Origin: Amphritea sp. 1_MG-2023
GTDB lineage: Bacteria; Pseudomonadota; Gammaproteobacteria; Pseudomonadales; Balneatricaceae
Assembly (NCBI RefSeq): GCF_030547545.1
Contig: NZ_JAUOQE010000008.1
Coordinates: forward strand, 1-64,000
DNA length: 64,000 nt
Reading direction: 5' to 3'
The translations under genes were made by a program, and so were the position numbers. The notes under the pieces are model-generated. The model searched no databases. It saw nothing but the letters and a program-made list of their open reading frames with translations, and had not been told where the DNA came from. Each line of letters starts with the position of its first letter. Positions within the stretch are counted from its first letter, which is position 1. Below, one piece after another: positions 16,343 through 25,395 of this stretch.

Positions 16343-18232
16343 TTAACCCATCAGTCCGCTACGCTCCATGATCGCCTTAATCTCAGGCAAAGAGGCTGGA
16401 TCATCAATCGTTGATGGCACCGTGTAATCTTGTCCGTCAACGACTTGACGCAGCAACTTACGCAAGATCTTACCCGAGCGCGTTTTAGGTAAACGCTGCA
16501 CGATAACGGCGCGCCTGAAGCAAGCGACTGCGCCGATCTCCTTGCGCACCATTGCTACCAACTCGGCTTCAATCTGCTTCTCATCGACTTCTATACCATT
16601 TTTAAGTAGCACCAGACCGATAGGCTGCTGCCCTTTCAGTGGATCATCGATGCCAATGACCGCACACTCGGCCACCGATGGGTGATCAGCAACGATCTCT
16701 TCCATCTCTCCGGTAGACAAACGATGCCCTGCCACATTAATCACATCATCGGTACGGCCCATAATAAAAACATAGCCTTCATCGTCTTTATAGCCACCAT
16801 CGCCAGAACAGTAATAACCAGGGAACTCGGTCAGATACCCGGTGCGAAAGCGTTCGAAATCACCCCAAACCGTTGGCAGACAGCTTGGCGGTAGTGGCAA
16901 TTTAATCGCGATACTGCCCTGCTCGCCATTGGGCAACTCATTGCCTTCATGATCTAAAATCTGGATATTGAAACCACTTACCGGCACCGTCGAAGAACCC
17001 GGTTTAGGTTCGAGCATTTCGACACCGGTGAGGTTACCACAGATTGCCCAGCCGGTTTCAGTCTGCCACCAGTGATCGATAACAGGTTTACCGAGGGTCT
17101 CTTTGGTCCAGTGATAGGTCGGCGGATCAAGCCGCTCACCGGCCATAAAGACAGTTTCTAGCTGACTCAGATCATAGGCCTTCAACAGCTCCGAATCTGG
17201 ATCTTCTTTCTTTATTGCGCGAAAAGCGGTCGGCGCGGCAAACAGCGCTTTAACACCGTACTCATTACAAACGCGCCAGAACGCACCCGCATCGGGTGTT
17301 CTAATCGGCTTGCCTTCATAAACAAGGGTGGTGCAACCCGCTAGCAGCGGACCATACACAATGTAAGAGTGACCCACGACCCAACCGACATCGGAAGCGG
17401 CCCAGAAAACATCGCCCGGCTCCATGTTGTAAATCGCTTTCATGCTGTATTTCAGCGCTACCGCATGACCACCATTATCACGTACAACACCTTTCGGCTT
17501 ACCTGTCGTACCCGAGGTATAAAGTATATATAAAGGATCGGTAGCCTTCACCGGAGTGCAGTCGGCGGGTTCAGCGACGGCCATCGCGTCAGCCCAATCA
17601 ATATCACGACCTTCGATCATCTCTGCGCTGACCTGTGGACGTTGAAACACAATACAACGATCGGGTTTATGCGCTGATTTCTCGATGGCTTCATCCAATA
17701 GCGGCTTATAAGCAATCACTTTTTCAATTTCGATACCGCAAGAAGAGGTCACCACGACCTTCGGTTCGGCATCGTCAATACGCACGGCCAGCTCATGAGG
17801 CGCAAAGCCACCAAACACCACCGAATGGATCGCACCCAGACGGGCAACGGCCAACATCGCAATCACCGATTCGGCGATCATCGGCATATAGAGTACCACC
17901 CGATCGCCCTTTTCTACCCCTTGTGCTTTGAGCACGCCGGCAAATTTAGCCACCGCATCGCGCAGTTCTAAATAGGTATAGCGTTGTTTTGTATTCGTCA
18001 CCGGCGAATCGTAGATCAGCGCATCTTGATCTCCGCGTCCCGTTTCAACGTGGTAATCGAGCGCCAGATAAGCGGTATTCATCTCACCATCGGCAAACCA
18101 GCGATCAATCCCGTTTTCATCCTTGCTGAGAATGGTTTCAGGGGTCTTAAACCACTTAAGCGCATCAGCTTTCTCAGCCCAGAACGCTTCAGGGGTTTCG
18201 ATTGATTTTCTGTATTCTTCTTTATATGACAT
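16343..18232 (-). CDS. prpE: Propionyl-CoA synthetase
   Basis: A 629-residue AMP-forming acyl-CoA synthetase of the acetyl/propionyl group. Motifs: YILYTSGTTGKPKGVV, DHWWQTETGW, the YYCSGDGGYKDDEGYVFIMGRTDDVINVAGHRLS block and the catalytic lysine at 588 (PKTRSGKIL). Length and N-terminus (SYKEEYRKSIETPEAFWAEKA) fit PrpE rather than Acs, which is about 650 residues. It activates propionate for the methylcitrate route. The prpBCD genes are not adjacent, so it stands alone here with its own terminator. Confidence 0.88.
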   Translation of the reverse strand: MSYKEEYRKSIETPEAFWAEKADALKWFKTPETILSKDENGIDRWFADGEMNTAYLALDYHVETGRGDQDALIYDSPVTNTKQRYTYLELRDAVAKFAGVLKAQGVEKGDRVVLYMPMIAESVIAMLAVARLGAIHSVVFGGFAPHELAVRIDDAEPKVVVTSSCGIEIEKVIAYKPLLDEAIEKSAHKPDRCIVFQRPQVSAEMIEGRDIDWADAMAVAEPADCTPVKATDPLYILYTSGTTGKPKGVVRDNGGHAVALKYSMKAIYNMEPGDVFWAASDVGWVVGHSYIVYGPLLAGCTTLVYEGKPIRTPDAGAFWRVCNEYGVKALFAAPTAFRAIKKEDPDSELLKAYDLSQLETVFMAGERLDPPTYHWTKETLGKPVIDHWWQTETGWAICGNLTGVEMLEPKPGSSTVPVSGFNIQILDHEGNELPNGEQGSIAIKLPLPPSCLPTVWGDFERFRTGYLTEFPGYYCSGDGGYKDDEGYVFIMGRTDDVINVAGHRLSTGEMEEIVADHPSVAECAVIGIDDPLKGQQPIGLVLLKNGIEVDEKQIEAELVAMVRKEIGAVACFRRAVIVQRLPKTRSGKILRKLLRQVVDGQDYTVPSTIDDPASLPEIKAIMERSGLMG

Positions 18233-18543
18233 AGCACTGGCCCTTCAGTATAACCTTTATTATCTGTGTTAGGCCGACAGCATTCGCTTAACTTAAGCCG
18301 ATCATAGTATGCGCCGGTATTCACTAATTGAGGCACACTCTAACCGAGATAGTTATAAATGGAACTACTACAAAAGGCTATATTGTCATACGATATGGAA
18401 AGAATCATGACTCAAAGCGCTTTTTGAGCCAGTATTTAGGCTAAAAAAATGTTGATTCAAATCAATTGTCGACAATCCATATTTGGCTTGTTGCTGAGCT
18501 CATTGCTTAAAGACATAAAAAAAGCTGCATAACGCAGCTTTAG
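18233..18543. other. Intergenic region upstream of prpE
   Basis: 311 bases holding the prpE promoter region and, at its right end, the glnE terminator. Several TATA-like hexamers occur on the minus strand (for example TATACT at 18249-18254), but none has a convincing -35 partner. No gene is supported. Confidence 0.5.
18517..18541 (-). terminator. Intrinsic terminator of glnE, displaced by the MITE
   Basis: Stem AAAGCTGC (18521-18528) / GCAGCTTT (18534-18541) with a five-base loop and a run of seven thymines on the minus strand. The IS5-type element starts two bases to its right, so glnE transcripts must cross the element before reaching this terminator. Confidence 0.85.
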
Positions 18544-18806
18544 GGAAGGTGCGAATAAGTCCGTTATATTCTCTGCGGACATTAGAATGGCCAGATACGC
18601 GAAAGCCAGTGCAGCGAAATGTCTGGACCTTTTCAAACTGGCTGACAAAGTAGATGACCATTCTAATATCCGCCCTTCGGGGCTTTCAGAGAAGCAGGAT
18701 CTCAGCGTTAACATTTTTCGACGTACAACCAGTATGCCTGTAACTGTTGCCTTGATCTCCAGCTTCTCTGTAAGCCAGAGGCGTAATTGACTTATTCGCA
18801 CCTTCC
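18544..18806. mobile_element. 263-bp IS5-type non-autonomous element (MITE 2)
   Basis: Bounded by the same perfect 18-bp terminal repeats as MITE 1. The flanking tetramers are TTAG (18540-18543) and CTAA (18807-18810). Both fit the YTAR rule, but they are not a direct repeat. The first 66 bases and last 35 match MITE 1 in reverse orientation. Inside, GCGGACATTAGAATGG (18575-18590) is inverted with one mismatch at 18658-18673. The frames inside (for example 18587-18790 plus, 67 codons) do not resemble a transposase I know, so it needs a transposase in trans. It sits between the glnE stop and the glnE terminator. Confidence 0.85.
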
Positions 18807-18817
18807 CTAACCACGGC

Positions 18818-21736
18818 TTATTCGGCTGCAGGGCGACATTTGACAGTCAACTGAGTTTCCCAGATACGGCTGACGGCTTGTCGATCTTCTTCTAACTCAT
18901 CGGCGCTAACGCTATTGGTGCGGCCTTGCAGTACCTGACGGTGCCCAACGGAGCGATAGTCTTTGTACGCTTCTCGCAGGATCTGAGCTTCTTCGTCGGT
19001 CATGATGCCGGTCTTTTCCATGGCCTCGAGAATACGAATGTTATCGGTATAATGGATTAATTCGGGGTATTGATGGGCATAGGTTAACGCGTTGTATTGC
19101 ACTATAAACTCTATATCCACCGTGCCGCCGCGATCCTGTTTCAGGTTGAAGAGTGTATGCGCGTCTTTATCGGCGGTACCTAAATGATCGCGCATTTTTT
19201 CCCGCATCTTGATCACTTCTGCGGCGAGGCTCGCTTGCTCCCGAGGTTGACTGAGAATAGCATGACGTACCCTTTCAAATTTCTCTTTCAATGCGCTTGA
19301 TCCGGTAATGACGCGCGCTCTGACTAAGGCCTGATGCTCCCATGTCCATGCCTCTTTTTCTTGATATTCGGAAAATGCTTTGAGTGAACTGACGAGTAAA
19401 CCTGATTTACCCGAGGGGCGCAGTCGCATATCGACTTCATAGAGATCACCGCCGGTGGTAAAGGTATTCAGTATATGAATGATTTTTTGCCCTAAACGAG
19501 TAAAGAAAACCGAGTTTACGATCGGTTTCCGGCCCTCGGTGTACAGGCTGGCATCGGCATCATGAATAAACACCAGATCAAGATCTGAACCGTAGGATAA
19601 CTCGATGCCTCCTAACTTACCGTAACCGACGATGATAAAGTCAGGATCGCAGGGAATACCGGGAACCCGCATGGGGACACCGTGTTTTTCAGATAATTGT
19701 CGCCAAGCGATGTCTAGCACGACCTCGAGAATCGCTTCTGCTAACCAAGTGAGGTAATCACTGACTTTCATAAGTGGCAGTGCGCCGGTGATGTCTGAGG
19801 CGGCAACGCTAAGCATATGAGCGCTCTTGAAGTAACGCAGAGTATCCATCAACTGTTCTTCATCTTCTTCAGGAATGCGTAACAGCTGCTGACGTAGATC
19901 GGATTGTAGGGCTTCTTTCGAGGGCGGCGAGTATAGACGTCGCTGATCGATCAACTCATCCAGTAGTACCGGTTGTTTCGTCAGGGTTTGACTGAACCAT
20001 GCACTGGCAGAACAGAGTCGCACCAGCTGTTTCATCGCATCGGGGTTTTCGGCTAAGAGCACCAGATAAGAGGAACGACGGATAATCGCCTGTATCAGTA
20101 ATAACACCCGTTCGAGAGTTTCACTGGCGTTATCCACAGCGACTACTTCCGTCATGAGTTTGGGGAGCACCGCCAGTAAGCGTTCATGTCCAACGGCCTG
20201 CATGACCTGTACTGAACGACTGGATTTGAGATGATTAAACGCCTGCCATGCACGTTGTGGATTATCTAGGCCGTGACGGGCAAAAAAAGTTTCACCTTCA
20301 TCGCTATCAAATGTTTTGTTCCACAGTAGTAACCAGTCACTATGCTGATCATCTTGATCACTGACGGGCTCTGCTGGGGCGATAACGTCACTGAAATATT
20401 GACTCACCTTATGGCGGTGACGCTTGAGTTCCGCCATAAAACAGTCCCAGTCATCAAAGCCCATGCTATAAGCCATCCTCGCTTGACCAATGGGTTCTGT
20501 CGGGAGCTCTTGTGTTTGCCGATCGGCGACCGCCTGAATCACATGTTCGGCATTACGTAAAAAGATATAAGCATCGCTTAGATCGGTAACGGCGGAGGCC
20601 GGCAGTCCCACGGTTTCTGGCAGTAGCGGTAAAATAGTCAGCAATTCTCGTTGCTGTAAACGCGGATCACGTCCACCGCGTATCAATTGAAATGCTTGAG
20701 CAATAAACTCCACTTCGCGAATCCCGCCGGCACCGAGCTTCACATTACCTTGTAAGCCTCGACGGCGAACTTCTTTACTGATCATCTCTTTCATGGAACG
20801 CAGTGAATCAAACGCGCTGAAATCGATATATTTTCGATACACGAAGGGACGTAGTAGGGTTAATAATTCGGCGCCTGCTTGCTGATCACCGGCCACGACT
20901 CTGGCTTTGATCATGGCGTAGCGTTCCCAATCCCGGCCCTGAGTTTGATAGTAATCCTCCATCGCAGGAAAACTACAGACCAATGGACCGCTAGCCCCAT
21001 AGGGCCGGAGCCGCATATCGGTACGGAAAACAAAGCCATCGGCGGTGATATTATCGAGTGCTTGAATGAGCTTTTGACCTAAGCGACTAAAGAAGTCTTG
21101 ATTAGCCAGAACGCGGCGCCCGCCTTCAGTCATGCCTTTTTCGGGATAAGCAAAGATGAGATCGATATCCGACGATAGATTGAGTTCGTGAGCACCGAGT
21201 TTACCCATGCCCAATACCACCAATTGTTGCGCTTGCTTGGGCGAGCCATCATCTGGCGCGTTATGAGGGGTGCCCCACTTAGTACAGCAATCACGATAGA
21301 GCCAAGTGAGAGCCTGATCGATACAAGCGTCAGCTAACGCAGACAAATCAGAGGTGGTGGCTCGCATATCGACCGCACGGCTCAGGTCTCGCCATATAAT
21401 ACGCACCATCTCCCGTTGCCGGAACTGTCGCAACACTTGTTGGAGTTGTACCTCGGTGTCGATTGCGTCTAGACGCTGTTGCAACTGCTGTTGATATTCA
21501 TCGGCAGCATAGGCGCGATAGAGATCATTGGCCTGTTGTAGCTCGCAGAGTAGCAAAGGCCTACGACTCAATTGATCGGCGACATAATCACTGCCAGCTA
21601 ACACGCGTAGCAGATCGCTATAAAAATGCTCATTTTGAGCGCATAATGGCTCGATGGCCTCGGTGATTTTATCGAGGTTCAGTGTTGTATTGGCTTGAAT
21701 CAGAGAGGGCTGTTGCTGAATTAATTGACTGAGCAT
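18818..21736 (-). CDS. glnE: Bifunctional glutamine synthetase adenylyltransferase/adenylyl-removing enzyme
   Basis: A 972-residue enzyme that adenylylates and deadenylylates glutamine synthetase under PII control, setting its activity by nitrogen status. Two nucleotidyltransferase domains are visible: the N-terminal (deadenylylation) with LGMGKLGAHELNLSSDIDLIF around residues 175-195, and the C-terminal (adenylylation) with VGYGKLGGIELSYGSDLDLVF around 700-725, each followed by a GlnE linker helix region (GAGGIREVEF, DRGGTVDIEF). Length is slightly above E. coli GlnE. Monocistronic, with an IS5-type MITE inserted 11 bases past its stop. Confidence 0.95.
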   Translation of the reverse strand: MLSQLIQQQPSLIQANTTLNLDKITEAIEPLCAQNEHFYSDLLRVLAGSDYVADQLSRRPLLLCELQQANDLYRAYAADEYQQQLQQRLDAIDTEVQLQQVLRQFRQREMVRIIWRDLSRAVDMRATTSDLSALADACIDQALTWLYRDCCTKWGTPHNAPDDGSPKQAQQLVVLGMGKLGAHELNLSSDIDLIFAYPEKGMTEGGRRVLANQDFFSRLGQKLIQALDNITADGFVFRTDMRLRPYGASGPLVCSFPAMEDYYQTQGRDWERYAMIKARVVAGDQQAGAELLTLLRPFVYRKYIDFSAFDSLRSMKEMISKEVRRRGLQGNVKLGAGGIREVEFIAQAFQLIRGGRDPRLQQRELLTILPLLPETVGLPASAVTDLSDAYIFLRNAEHVIQAVADRQTQELPTEPIGQARMAYSMGFDDWDCFMAELKRHRHKVSQYFSDVIAPAEPVSDQDDQHSDWLLLWNKTFDSDEGETFFARHGLDNPQRAWQAFNHLKSSRSVQVMQAVGHERLLAVLPKLMTEVVAVDNASETLERVLLLIQAIIRRSSYLVLLAENPDAMKQLVRLCSASAWFSQTLTKQPVLLDELIDQRRLYSPPSKEALQSDLRQQLLRIPEEDEEQLMDTLRYFKSAHMLSVAASDITGALPLMKVSDYLTWLAEAILEVVLDIAWRQLSEKHGVPMRVPGIPCDPDFIIVGYGKLGGIELSYGSDLDLVFIHDADASLYTEGRKPIVNSVFFTRLGQKIIHILNTFTTGGDLYEVDMRLRPSGKSGLLVSSLKAFSEYQEKEAWTWEHQALVRARVITGSSALKEKFERVRHAILSQPREQASLAAEVIKMREKMRDHLGTADKDAHTLFNLKQDRGGTVDIEFIVQYNALTYAHQYPELIHYTDNIRILEAMEKTGIMTDEEAQILREAYKDYRSVGHRQVLQGRTNSVSADELEEDRQAVSRIWETQLTVKCRPAAE

Positions 21737-22024
21737 AATCGAGGTACTCTGTTCGCTGATCGATTGATCTTTTCAGCTTAACAAAAAGTATTTTTTGTCT
21801 CGACTGGTTTTAGTAGAATAGGACTGTAATTAAAATTTAATAATCGTTGTTTCTCAGGATAAAAAGTCTATAAAACAGCGATTTAAAATTTAGCTTTCGT
21901 GTGTGTGTTGTGAAAATGCGATTAATTAAAATCAATTGGATGACACTTATGTTTCATTTTCACTACAAATAGATGTAAAGCCCACGTATACTCGCCCAAA
22001 ATTTGCACTAACGCCGGTGATTTT

Positions 22025-22705
22025 ATGGTGACTAATAACCCGATTATGCAGATGTTTGCACGATCTCCTTTTCAGCCGATGCAAGAACATATTGCAAAGG
22101 CCCACTCATGCGCTATTCAGCTTATTCCTTTTTTTGATGCTGTGATGGCCGAAGATTGGCAACAGGCGGCTGAAATTCAGCACACTATTGCGGTGCTTGA
22201 AGGTGAAGCCGATACCATGAAAAAAGAGATTCGCATGAATCTCCCTAATAGTTTGTTCCTCCCTGTGCCGCGCACCGATCTGCTCGAATTACTGCGGATG
22301 CAGGATAAAATTGCTAATCGGTCAAAAGATATTGCCGGTCTGATGTTGGGCCGAAAAATGTTGATTCCGGTGCAGATACAACCCGCCATTGCCGATTATA
22401 TTCGGTCTTCCCTGAAAACCTCAGGACAGGCACTGATTGCCTTGAATGAGCTTGATGAGCTCGTTACCACGGGGTTTCGTGGCCATGAAGTCGATGTCGT
22501 AGAGCAGATGATTCATGACTTAGATGATATGGAACACGATGCCGATGAGATGGAACGAGAGGTGCGCTCTTCGTTGTTTGATGTGGAGAAAGAGCTGCAT
22601 CCGATCGACGCTATGTTCCTTTATCAGATTATTACGTGGATCGGTGATCTTGCCGATAAGGCACAACAAGTAGGCAGTCGCCTGCAGTTGTTGCTGGCTA
22701 AATAA
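22025..22705 (+). CDS. DUF47 / PhoU-like Pit accessory protein
   Basis: A 226-residue all-helical protein of the DUF47 (TIGR00153-like) family related to PhoU. Helices carry repeated acidic/metal-binding motifs such as DLDDMEHDADEMEREVR near residues 160-180. Family members are encoded next to Pit-type phosphate transporters and are thought to modulate them. Here the pit gene follows 46 bases downstream, so the two form an operon. The upstream region has a TATACT near 21987 but no convincing Pho box, so low-phosphate control is not visible in sequence. Confidence 0.88.
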   Translation: MVTNNPIMQMFARSPFQPMQEHIAKAHSCAIQLIPFFDAVMAEDWQQAAEIQHTIAVLEGEADTMKKEIRMNLPNSLFLPVPRTDLLELLRMQDKIANRSKDIAGLMLGRKMLIPVQIQPAIADYIRSSLKTSGQALIALNELDELVTTGFRGHEVDVVEQMIHDLDDMEHDADEMEREVRSSLFDVEKELHPIDAMFLYQIITWIGDLADKAQQVGSRLQLLLAK

Positions 22706-22751
22706 TCGCTGCGAATAAACTTTCTCTGAATTTTTAAATTAGGTAGTTATC

Positions 22752-24017
22752 ATGAGCATCATTGCAGACTATGGCAATATCCTGGTCATTATGGCATGTG
22801 TGTTTGGATTCTTTATGGCCTGGGGTGTGGGCGCTAACGATGTGGCTAATGCGATGGGAACCTCGGTGGGTTCAAAAGCATTAACCTTGAAACAAGCGAT
22901 TATTATCGCGATTATCTTCGAGTTTGCCGGTGCTTATTTGGCGGGTGGTGCGGTTACCGCGACCATTCGTAAAGGCATTATCGATCCGGGTATCCTCGCG
23001 GGTTCGCCTGATTTGCTAGTGTATGGCATGCTCTCGGCGTTGCTGGCCGCAGGTATTTGGTTGTTGATTGCTACCGCCATGGGCTGGCCCGTGTCTACCA
23101 CACACTCTATTGTTGGTGCGATCGTCGGCTTTGCTGCCGTGGGTATCTCGGTTGATGCCGTACATTGGGGTAAGGTGGGCAAAATTGTGGCGAGCTGGGT
23201 GGTATCGCCGTTGACGGCCGGTATTATCGCTTTCTTCTTATTTCGTAGTGTGCAGCGATTGATTCTTGATACTGAACATCCGTTTCGAAATGCGAAAAAA
23301 TATGTACCGATGTACATTTTTATCGTGGGTTTCATGATCTCGATGGTGACATTTACCAAGGGGCTTAAGCATGTTGGTTTAAACCCGGGTTTCGGCATGA
23401 GTGCGCTAATCTCTGTCGGTATTGCGCTGCTTACGATGGGGCTGGGTATCTTGATGCTGCGTAAAATTCATGTACTCGCCGAAGAGAACGTTGATTATCA
23501 CTTTACCAGTGTTGAAAAAGTGTTTGGCGTATTGATGATGTTTACTGCCTGCGCGATGGCCTTCGCGCATGGTTCTAATGATGTGGCCAACGCCGTGGGG
23601 CCGTTAGCGGCTGTGGTCGGTGTGGTGGCATCCGCGGGTGAAGTGGCACAGGAATCATCGATGCCGGTGTGGATCTTGTTACTTGGTGGCGGTGGTATCG
23701 TGGCTGGATTGGTAATGTATGGTCATAAAGTGATCGCGACCGTGGGTAATAATATTACCGAACTGACTCCCAGCCGTGGTTTCGCGGCCACGTTAGCAGC
23801 GGCTTCTACCGTGGTATTTGCTTCAGGCACCGGATTACCGATTTCGACCACGCATACCCTCGTGGGTGCCGTGTTAGGGGTGGGCATGGCAAGAGGTCTA
23901 TCGGCGCTTAACCTACAGGTTGTCGGTACGATTTTCGTTTCATGGGTGGTGACGCTGCCAGCGGGTGCGCTGCTCTCTATCATTATTTTCTTTACCCTGA
24001 AGGGCATCTTTGGCTAA
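22752..24017 (+). CDS. pit: Inorganic phosphate transporter, Pit family
   Basis: A 421-residue polytopic membrane protein (about ten hydrophobic segments) carrying phosphate by proton or cation symport. It has the two family repeats: GANDVANAMGTSVGSKAL with STTHSIVGAIVGF in the N-terminal half, and HGSNDVANAVGPLAAV with STTHTLVGAVLGVG in the C-terminal half. Length is short of the roughly 500-residue E. coli PitA, as in the DUF47-linked group. Transcribed with the DUF47 gene; ends in a double hairpin shared with the convergent pyr cluster. Confidence 0.92.
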   Translation: MSIIADYGNILVIMACVFGFFMAWGVGANDVANAMGTSVGSKALTLKQAIIIAIIFEFAGAYLAGGAVTATIRKGIIDPGILAGSPDLLVYGMLSALLAAGIWLLIATAMGWPVSTTHSIVGAIVGFAAVGISVDAVHWGKVGKIVASWVVSPLTAGIIAFFLFRSVQRLILDTEHPFRNAKKYVPMYIFIVGFMISMVTFTKGLKHVGLNPGFGMSALISVGIALLTMGLGILMLRKIHVLAEENVDYHFTSVEKVFGVLMMFTACAMAFAHGSNDVANAVGPLAAVVGVVASAGEVAQESSMPVWILLLGGGGIVAGLVMYGHKVIATVGNNITELTPSRGFAATLAAASTVVFASGTGLPISTTHTLVGAVLGVGMARGLSALNLQVVGTIFVSWVVTLPAGALLSIIIFFTLKGIFG

Positions 24018-24039
24018 TCGTTAGTTCAGCCGCAACAAA

Positions 24040-24062
24040 AAGGCGATCAGAGTGATCGCCTT
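24040..24062 (-). terminator. Terminator of the pyr cluster (minus strand)
   Basis: Stem AAGGCGATCA / TGATCGCCTT with a three-base loop, followed on the minus strand by TTTGTTGCGG after the stem thymines. Closes the leftward rsmE-pyrC' cluster. Confidence 0.75.
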
Positions 24063-24068
24063 GAGATG

Positions 24069-24095
24069 AACTCCGCCTTGAGCGGAGTTTTTTGT
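24069..24095 (+). terminator. Terminator of pit (plus strand)
   Basis: Stem AACTCCGC / GCGGAGTT with a five-base loop, then a thymine run on the plus strand. Paired with the oppositely directed hairpin just to its left. Confidence 0.85.
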
Positions 24096-24110
24096 GTCTA
24101 GCGTTTAGCT

Positions 24111-25391
24111 TTACTGTTGAAACACTAATGCTCCATTAAGCAGGGTGTAGCGCACAACGCCTTTTAGCGGGAAATTCATAAAGGGCGTATTGGCCCCAGC
24201 TGAGCGACGGTTTTCATCGGTGAGCATCCATTCCTGTTGTGGATCAAAGATGCAGATATCCGCGCTGCTGCCGGGGGTGAGAGTTCCCAAATCAATATTC
24301 AGTACGCTGGCGGGGCCCGAGGTTAGCTTAGCTAGCATTTGCGGTAACGAGATAAGCTCTTGTTGTACCAGCATCAGTGATAGCGATAGCAGTGTTTCAA
24401 GCCCTGTCATGCCCGGCTCGGTGGCGGCAAAAGGCGCTTGCTTGGCGGCGAGTTCATGCGGTTGATGATCGGAACAGATAGCCTGAAAACCATCGCTGAC
24501 AAGCGCGTGACGTAAACCTGCGCGATCGAGCTGACTGCGTAACGGTGGAATCAGGTGAAAATTAGGATCGAAACCGTTAACGTTTTCATCGGTTAGGAGT
24601 AGGTTTTGAATGGCGATATCGGCGGTCACGCGTAAACCGCGGTGACGGGCATCGGTGACCATTTTGACTGAACGCTCACAAGAGAGTTGGCCAAAGTGAG
24701 CTTTAACGCCGGTTTGTTCCACTAGTAATAGGCAGCGAGCGACTTCGATCGTTTCCGCGCTTTCCGGAATACCGCTAAGGCCGAGACGAGTACAGGTGAT
24801 ATCGTCATGCATAGTCCCCCCCGCTGCTAGATCGGCATCCATCGGTTGAAAAATAACCAATAGATCATGTGTCGCGGCGTATTCTAGGCAGCGCACTAGA
24901 GTGAGAGAGCTATGAATTGGCTGACGCGCGTTAGTAAAGCCGATACAGCCGGATTGACTTAAGCCATACATAGGACTTAATTGTTCGCCTTTTAGCGCTT
25001 GTGTTAGCGCCCCCATCGGTAATACTCGGGCGTTGCCTGCTTGTTTGGCGAGATCTTCGATAAGATCAATCACCGCGGTGGTATCGGCGATCGGTTTCGT
25101 CAGCGGAGGCATACACAGGGTGGTGATACCGCCGGCGGCAGCGGCGGCGGTTTCACTGGCGATGGTGCCTTTGCGGCTATAACCGGGCTCTCGCAGGTTA
25201 GCGCAGAGATCAATTAATCCTGGGCTAACGATCAGATTGCAGGCATCGATATTTTGATCCGCAACAAAGCCATCTGGCGCTTGACCTAATGCGGCGATCT
25301 TGCCGTCGCTGATATACAGGTCGGTGAGCAGATCGAGATTGTTGGCTGGATCAATGACGCGACCGTTTTTGATTGCAATATTTAGTGTCAT
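24111..25391 (-). CDS. pyrX: Non-catalytic dihydroorotase-like subunit (PyrC')
   Basis: A 426-residue class I dihydroorotase homologue lacking the metal site. In active enzymes the first metal ligands are HxH in the PGLIDxHxHLREPG motif; here the sequence is PGLIDLCANLREPG, with Cys63 and Asn65 replacing both histidines. Further ligand positions also differ: the HAED-like site reads QPMDA and the HVST-like site reads FGQLSC, while SDHQPHE is retained. The same degenerate form is known next to pyrB in Pseudomonas, where it is needed to assemble the aspartate transcarbamoylase complex and a separate pyrC supplies activity. It lies four bases downstream of pyrB. Confidence 0.9.
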   Translation of the reverse strand: MTLNIAIKNGRVIDPANNLDLLTDLYISDGKIAALGQAPDGFVADQNIDACNLIVSPGLIDLCANLREPGYSRKGTIASETAAAAAGGITTLCMPPLTKPIADTTAVIDLIEDLAKQAGNARVLPMGALTQALKGEQLSPMYGLSQSGCIGFTNARQPIHSSLTLVRCLEYAATHDLLVIFQPMDADLAAGGTMHDDITCTRLGLSGIPESAETIEVARCLLLVEQTGVKAHFGQLSCERSVKMVTDARHRGLRVTADIAIQNLLLTDENVNGFDPNFHLIPPLRSQLDRAGLRHALVSDGFQAICSDHQPHELAAKQAPFAATEPGMTGLETLLSLSLMLVQQELISLPQMLAKLTSGPASVLNIDLGTLTPGSSADICIFDPQQEWMLTDENRRSAGANTPFMNFPLKGVVRYTLLNGALVFQQ

Positions 25392-25395
25392 AACG

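Noticed and set aside
18457-18801. 114-codon minus-strand frame through MITE 2 as a transposase remnant
   Set aside because: It runs into the glnE terminator and shows no transposase motif I recognise; more likely chance coding within the element.
21950-21995. Pho box upstream of the DUF47-pit operon
   Set aside because: TGACACTTATGTTTCATTTTCAC only weakly resembles two 7-bp Pho repeats; not enough to call.
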